Source: Sediminitomix flava (GTDB taxonomy: Bacteria > Bacteroidota > Bacteroidia > Cytophagales > Flammeovirgaceae). From it: 64,000 nt of DNA. The position numbers and the translations under genes are program-made. Positions 60,495 to 64,000 of the stretch are shown here, piece after piece. How positions within the stretch are numbered: the first letter of the stretch is position 1; the number at the start of each line of letters is the position of its first letter. The notes beneath the pieces were generated by a model. The model was not told the origin of the DNA. It was given only the letters and a program-made list of their open reading frames with translations, and searched no databases. The stretch is from NCBI RefSeq assembly GCF_003149185.1, contig NZ_QGDO01000002.1, forward strand, positions 930,001-994,000, in the 5' to 3' direction.

Positions 60495-60526
60495 TAAAAA
60501 AAGAGGCCACCCTTAAGCAACCTCTT
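60495..60526 (-). terminator. terminator of the alginate lyase gene
   Basis: AAGAGG (60501-60506) pairs with CCTCTT (60521-60526); on the minus strand it is followed by a run of Ts (60495-60502). Confidence 0.75.
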
Positions 60527-60535
60527 TCTTAAAAT

Positions 60536-63500
60536 TTATTTGATTAAGACCTTTCGAGTAACAGAACCATCTCGTCCTTCAAGCCTTAGAATGTAAAGCC
60601 CCGACACATAGTTTTCTGTATTTATCCGAACAGTATTTCCAAGATCAGATGAAGTAGATATCACCTGCCCTCTTCCGTTATAAATCACTAGTCTGTCATA
60701 GTCTGACGCACCCGAAATATTCAGAGAAGTTGTTGCGGGATTAGGGTAAACATTTACATCCTCCTCTTCTTGAGATAAAATGCTTGTTGCTATGCGCGCA
60801 TTCGAAGAACCAAACACACTAAGCTCTTCAATACTTATCCATGAACCCGAATAACCACTAGCTCCAGTTACAGTAAGTCTTACATATCTTGCATTTACAT
60901 TTGCGAATGAATCAGTAATTGGAGCTGAATTTGAGCCGCCTGTTGTATTGCTAGTTCGATCAACAATTGTTGAATAAGAACTACCATTTGTAGATACTTC
61001 TATAATGTACTGATAAGCTCTGTCTTTGAAACATACCACTTCTGTTCTATTGATTGAATAAACTGCTCCCAAGTCAATTGTAGCAGACTGCGAATAGTTT
61101 TCAGCAGACCATCGGCTATCGGCATCTCCATCTACCAAGTTTGAAGCTGGATTAGATGATTGTTCATTTGATGCTGAAACGGCTTTATTCAACGCTAAAT
61201 TTGTTGTAGAACCCGAACCATTACTATGAATCGTTTCTGTCAATTCATTAAAATAAGCTGTGGCTGATCCTGTATCTTGTAAGTAGACGCCATTTTTCCA
61301 ATAACTTGGGAATGTCCAGTAAGAGATATCCATATTTACGTACTCTGTACCATTTACAGAAACAGTCATACTTCCAGATGTAATTCTGATATCACAGTCA
61401 AAATAGCTACTAGGAACTGAACCCATATTGATATGACTTGTATTGGCTCCTCCTGCATCTGTTTTCACTGCAGCATAAAGTGTTCCGCCACTGCTGTACA
61501 CTCTCAAGAGTGGTTTATTTGGGCCATTACCAACACCTTCGTTGGCATCATCATGAATTTGTAAAACAGTAAGTTGATCGCAAGTCTGTTCAGCGATACG
61601 TAGGTTTGCATGAAGCGTACGGTCTGTATTATTTGCGTACCAATTCGTCAAATATCTCAATTCAGCTCTTTGGCTCGTAGAAGCAGCATCTCTTGACTGA
61701 GAAAATGCGATTTCATCTGTATTCACCACATAGAATGTATTTGACGAGTAACCTGCCATTATATCCGAAGCAGTTGCCTCTGTTCCACTCAAAGGCGATT
61801 GTAGCTTACATTCAGCTAAATATGCTTGGAACTTAGCAATATCATAAGGTGCAGTTACATTGTTAGAAGTGACCGATACCACAGCAGTCGAAGTATAACC
61901 ACCGTCGTCTGTAGTGACAGTAATAGTAGCGGAACCAGCCGACACCGCAGTAACTAAACCCGTTGAATTCACAGTGGCTACCGAAGTATTATTTGAACTA
62001 TAGCTGACACCTTGGTTTGTTGCATTAGAAGGACTAACTGTCGCTGAAAGTTGTTGAGTTACTCCTTCAGATAAAGACAATGAAGATGAATTAAGTGAGA
62101 CTCCAGATACTGATACAGTTGAATTTGTTTCCTCACCCAATACGCTCAACTCTTCCAAACTCACCCATGTTCCTGTATAACTAGCTGCGCCCGAAACCGT
62201 AATTTTTACGTAACGAGCATTTACTGCTGAAAAGCTATCTACAATCGGAGCACTGTTTGAACCTGGAGTAGAATTATTGCTTCTGTCTACAATTGTTGTA
62301 TAAGAACTACCATTTGTGGATGCCTCAATAACATACTGATAAGCCCTATCTCCATAACAAACTAACTCGGTACCATCAATCCTATAAACAGCTCCCAAAT
62401 CTATGGTAGCAGATTGTGGATAACCTGAAACAGACCATCGAGTATCTGGATTTCCATCTACCAAGTTTGCAGGAACATTTGTACCATCTGGGGTACCTGT
62501 TCCTGTTACAGATTTATTAAGTGCTACGTTTGATCCTGTAGAAGCAGCTCTCACAGTAATAACACTACTATCTGTAAACCCACCATCTGTAGTCGTTACC
62601 GTGATTGTAGCTGTACCTTCTGAAACTGCTGTGACTAAACCCGTAGAACTTACTGTTGCTACGCCAGTATTACTTGAGCTGTAGCTTACGCTTTTATTCG
62701 ATGCATTGGACGGTGCTACTGCTGAACTAAGTTGCTCATTTCCTCCTACGGTTAAAGAAGCCGTTGCTGGACTTAGTGATACGCCTGTGACAGCCACATT
62801 TTGTCCAGTATCACCGTTATGACTTACTGTAAAATCATATACATAAACCTCTCCGTAGTTATTTGGGTCATCCGTATCGCTTCCCTCTCTATCTGCATTA
62901 CTTTGTGTATAATTTCCTACTTTAAAGTAAGTCTGGTCATAATTTAGATTCATCACATAATCATTTCCACCATCTCTTACCAAATAAGAAGAAGCCGTAC
63001 CATTGTTGTATGCATTTAACAGATTTCCATCTTCACTATAATAGCAGTAATGTAAACCATCCTTCACAAGAAAGATCACCTCATGAATATCACCTAAATT
63101 ATAGTCTGTTTTGATCGTTAAATCCTCTCTGAGTTTTCCACCATTAAATGATAAGAAAAGATGAGAACCTTCTAATCGCATTACCATAGAATCATCTATA
63201 CCATCAGCTTTATTTCCATGAATTTGGGTTGCGACCAAGTGAGGTTTATTTATCGGTAAATGTGTAATGGCTTGTTTTACATAAAGCATATGGCTTCCTT
63301 CCGTTGTCCAATAAATATCTTTACTTCCATCAGCCTCTCTTTCTCTCAACTCCGACCTGATATAACTAGAGTTTGGTGTAGTTCCATTGTTACTTCTTAT
63401 TGGAGCATAAAAAACAATGGCATCACCTGCATTATTTACATAGAAATACTCATTGTTAGGTTCTCCACAAAGGGTTTTATCCTCTGCCCCATCTGGATAT

Positions 63501-63682
63501 GTAATTTTCCATTGGTTACAATTTATCATTAAGTCGGAAGGAACTTGTGCTCTTAGTTCTGTTGAAAAACCAAGAAATAGGGTCAGTGTTAGGCAACTGA
63601 ATAGTTTGAATAGGGATTTCCCTTTCAAAAATGAAGGTATAGCAGCATACCTAAAATGTGAGACGAGTAATCTTGTCTTCAT
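60536..63682 (-). CDS. two-domain PL7 alginate lyase with Ig-like and CBM32 modules, T9SS-secreted
   Basis: This is a 1048-residue secreted enzyme with a long signal peptide (to ~46). The order is PL7 (~47-290: SYIRSELRE ~111, ATQIHGN ~152, YFKVGNYTQ ~252), Big_2 (~293-377), F5/8C/CBM32 (~386-517), Big_2 (~520-604), a second PL7-fold domain (~608-817: QRAELRYL ~677, LQIHDD ~707, WKNGVYLQ ~800), a second F5/8C (~822-955), and a T9SS sorting domain (~968-1048, VNVYPNPATTSLNIS). The R-E-R, Q-I-H and Y motifs are the PL7 catalytic set. It should cut alginate outside the cell. The two CBM32 copies are near-duplicates. Confidence 0.93.
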   Translation of the reverse strand: MKTRLLVSHFRYAAIPSFLKGKSLFKLFSCLTLTLFLGFSTELRAQVPSDLMINCNQWKITYPDGAEDKTLCGEPNNEYFYVNNAGDAIVFYAPIRSNNGTTPNSSYIRSELREREADGSKDIYWTTEGSHMLYVKQAITHLPINKPHLVATQIHGNKADGIDDSMVMRLEGSHLFLSFNGGKLREDLTIKTDYNLGDIHEVIFLVKDGLHYCYYSEDGNLLNAYNNGTASSYLVRDGGNDYVMNLNYDQTYFKVGNYTQSNADREGSDTDDPNNYGEVYVYDFTVSHNGDTGQNVAVTGVSLSPATASLTVGGNEQLSSAVAPSNASNKSVSYSSSNTGVATVSSTGLVTAVSEGTATITVTTTDGGFTDSSVITVRAASTGSNVALNKSVTGTGTPDGTNVPANLVDGNPDTRWSVSGYPQSATIDLGAVYRIDGTELVCYGDRAYQYVIEASTNGSSYTTIVDRSNNSTPGSNSAPIVDSFSAVNARYVKITVSGAASYTGTWVSLEELSVLGEETNSTVSVSGVSLNSSSLSLSEGVTQQLSATVSPSNATNQGVSYSSNNTSVATVNSTGLVTAVSAGSATITVTTDDGGYTSTAVVSVTSNNVTAPYDIAKFQAYLAECKLQSPLSGTEATASDIMAGYSSNTFYVVNTDEIAFSQSRDAASTSQRAELRYLTNWYANNTDRTLHANLRIAEQTCDQLTVLQIHDDANEGVGNGPNKPLLRVYSSGGTLYAAVKTDAGGANTSHINMGSVPSSYFDCDIRITSGSMTVSVNGTEYVNMDISYWTFPSYWKNGVYLQDTGSATAYFNELTETIHSNGSGSTTNLALNKAVSASNEQSSNPASNLVDGDADSRWSAENYSQSATIDLGAVYSINRTEVVCFKDRAYQYIIEVSTNGSSYSTIVDRTSNTTGGSNSAPITDSFANVNARYVRLTVTGASGYSGSWISIEELSVFGSSNARIATSILSQEEEDVNVYPNPATTSLNISGASDYDRLVIYNGRGQVISTSSDLGNTVRINTENYVSGLYILRLEGRDGSVTRKVLIK

Positions 63683-64000
63683 AATAGTGTTTTAGTTTTT
63701 TAAAAGAAAAGAATAAAGTGTGTATGCGTATTTCGAACCAAAATCAATATCAAAAACATGTCGTTGCTTTATGAAATCTTTGGAGTGGCCAATCCCTCGA
63801 TTATGACGATACTGATAAGTGAAAGAAGAATTAAGTTCTTGAGTTTTTACGCTGTTATGAGCAATAGGAAATCATTCCTTTTAAAGCTCTTTTCATTGTG
63901 TGTTGATGTACCATTTTTAAAAGAGTAAAGTCAAACATCTTTTAAGGTGAAAATCATATAAATGTGTATTCGAAAATTAAAGTGATTATTACACTTATTT
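63683..64000. other. upstream region of the alginate lyase gene
   Basis: 318 bases to the window end, AT-rich. No gene is seen. The promoter of the minus-strand lyase gene must be here, but no CAAAnnTA (reverse -7 box) was found. Confidence 0.3.

Noticed and set aside
1-64000. tRNA, rRNA, CRISPR, insertion sequence or prophage
   Set aside because: No cloverleaf, repeat-spacer array, transposase or phage structural gene was recognised by eye on either strand; faint tRNA-like strings upstream of rtcB do not fold properly.

Overview
The window looks like a chromosomal segment of a marine Bacteroidota bacterium, most plausibly a Flammeovirgaceae-like Cytophagales. The DNA is AT-rich, several starts are preceded by the Bacteroidota -7 box TAnnTTTG (often TAnnTTTGC), and two very large exported proteins end in type IX secretion (T9SS) sorting domains. 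There are TonB-linked receptors with carboxypeptidase-like N-terminal domains, two SpoIIE-type phosphatases fused to large sensor regions, and genes for marine polysaccharide use (a two-domain PL7 alginate lyase, a GH43 enzyme, a CE4 deacetylase). The genus is inferred, not proven. I saw no rRNA, tRNA, CRISPR array, insertion sequence or prophage.

Region 1-6.9 kb: the tail of an exported protein, a small membrane protein, a membrane protein split by a one-base shift in a T7 run, an AraC regulator, a membrane-anchored SnoaL-ankyrin protein, a SnoaL/SnoaL/alpha-beta hydrolase operon whose promoter carries a 21-bp-spaced direct repeat, and an orphan GroES-like protein. Region 6.9-14.6 kb (minus strand): GH43, a nitroreductase, then an RNA-repair island: rtcB, prfH, a possible broken micro-ORF, an unrecognised protein X, an Rnl-type RNA ligase and an HD-Pnk end-healing enzyme. 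This is the most interesting system in the window. It joins direct RtcB ligation, classical healing-and-sealing ligation and a ribosome-rescue release factor in one gene block, with protein X of unknown role.

Region 14.9-32 kb: a DUF1254-like lipoprotein followed by a series of hairpins, a 1368-residue PAS3-GAF2-SpoIIE sensor phosphatase, a membrane AraC regulator with a STAS-like protein, a TonB receptor, a carotenoid/retinol-type FAD oxidoreductase, a large unknown secreted protein and a DEAD-box helicase. Region 32-43 kb: a second TonB receptor with a striking repeat-containing promoter, a CE4 deacetylase lipoprotein, small membrane proteins, an SDR/LysR divergent pair, an orphan lipoyl-domain protein, a methyltransferase and a half-length GyrI-like protein.

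Region 43-64 kb: a 1689-residue GLUG-repeat surface protein, a divergent HxlR/LysE pair, a four-TM unknown protein, an FGE-like protein, a SnoaL gene broken by one amber codon, a Crp/SMR/NmrA set, a TraB-like lipoprotein, a propeller-Y_Y_Y-GAF-SpoIIE sensor and the T9SS-secreted double-PL7 alginate lyase. All calls come from reading the sequence. No database search was run, and family names rest on visible motifs and recall.
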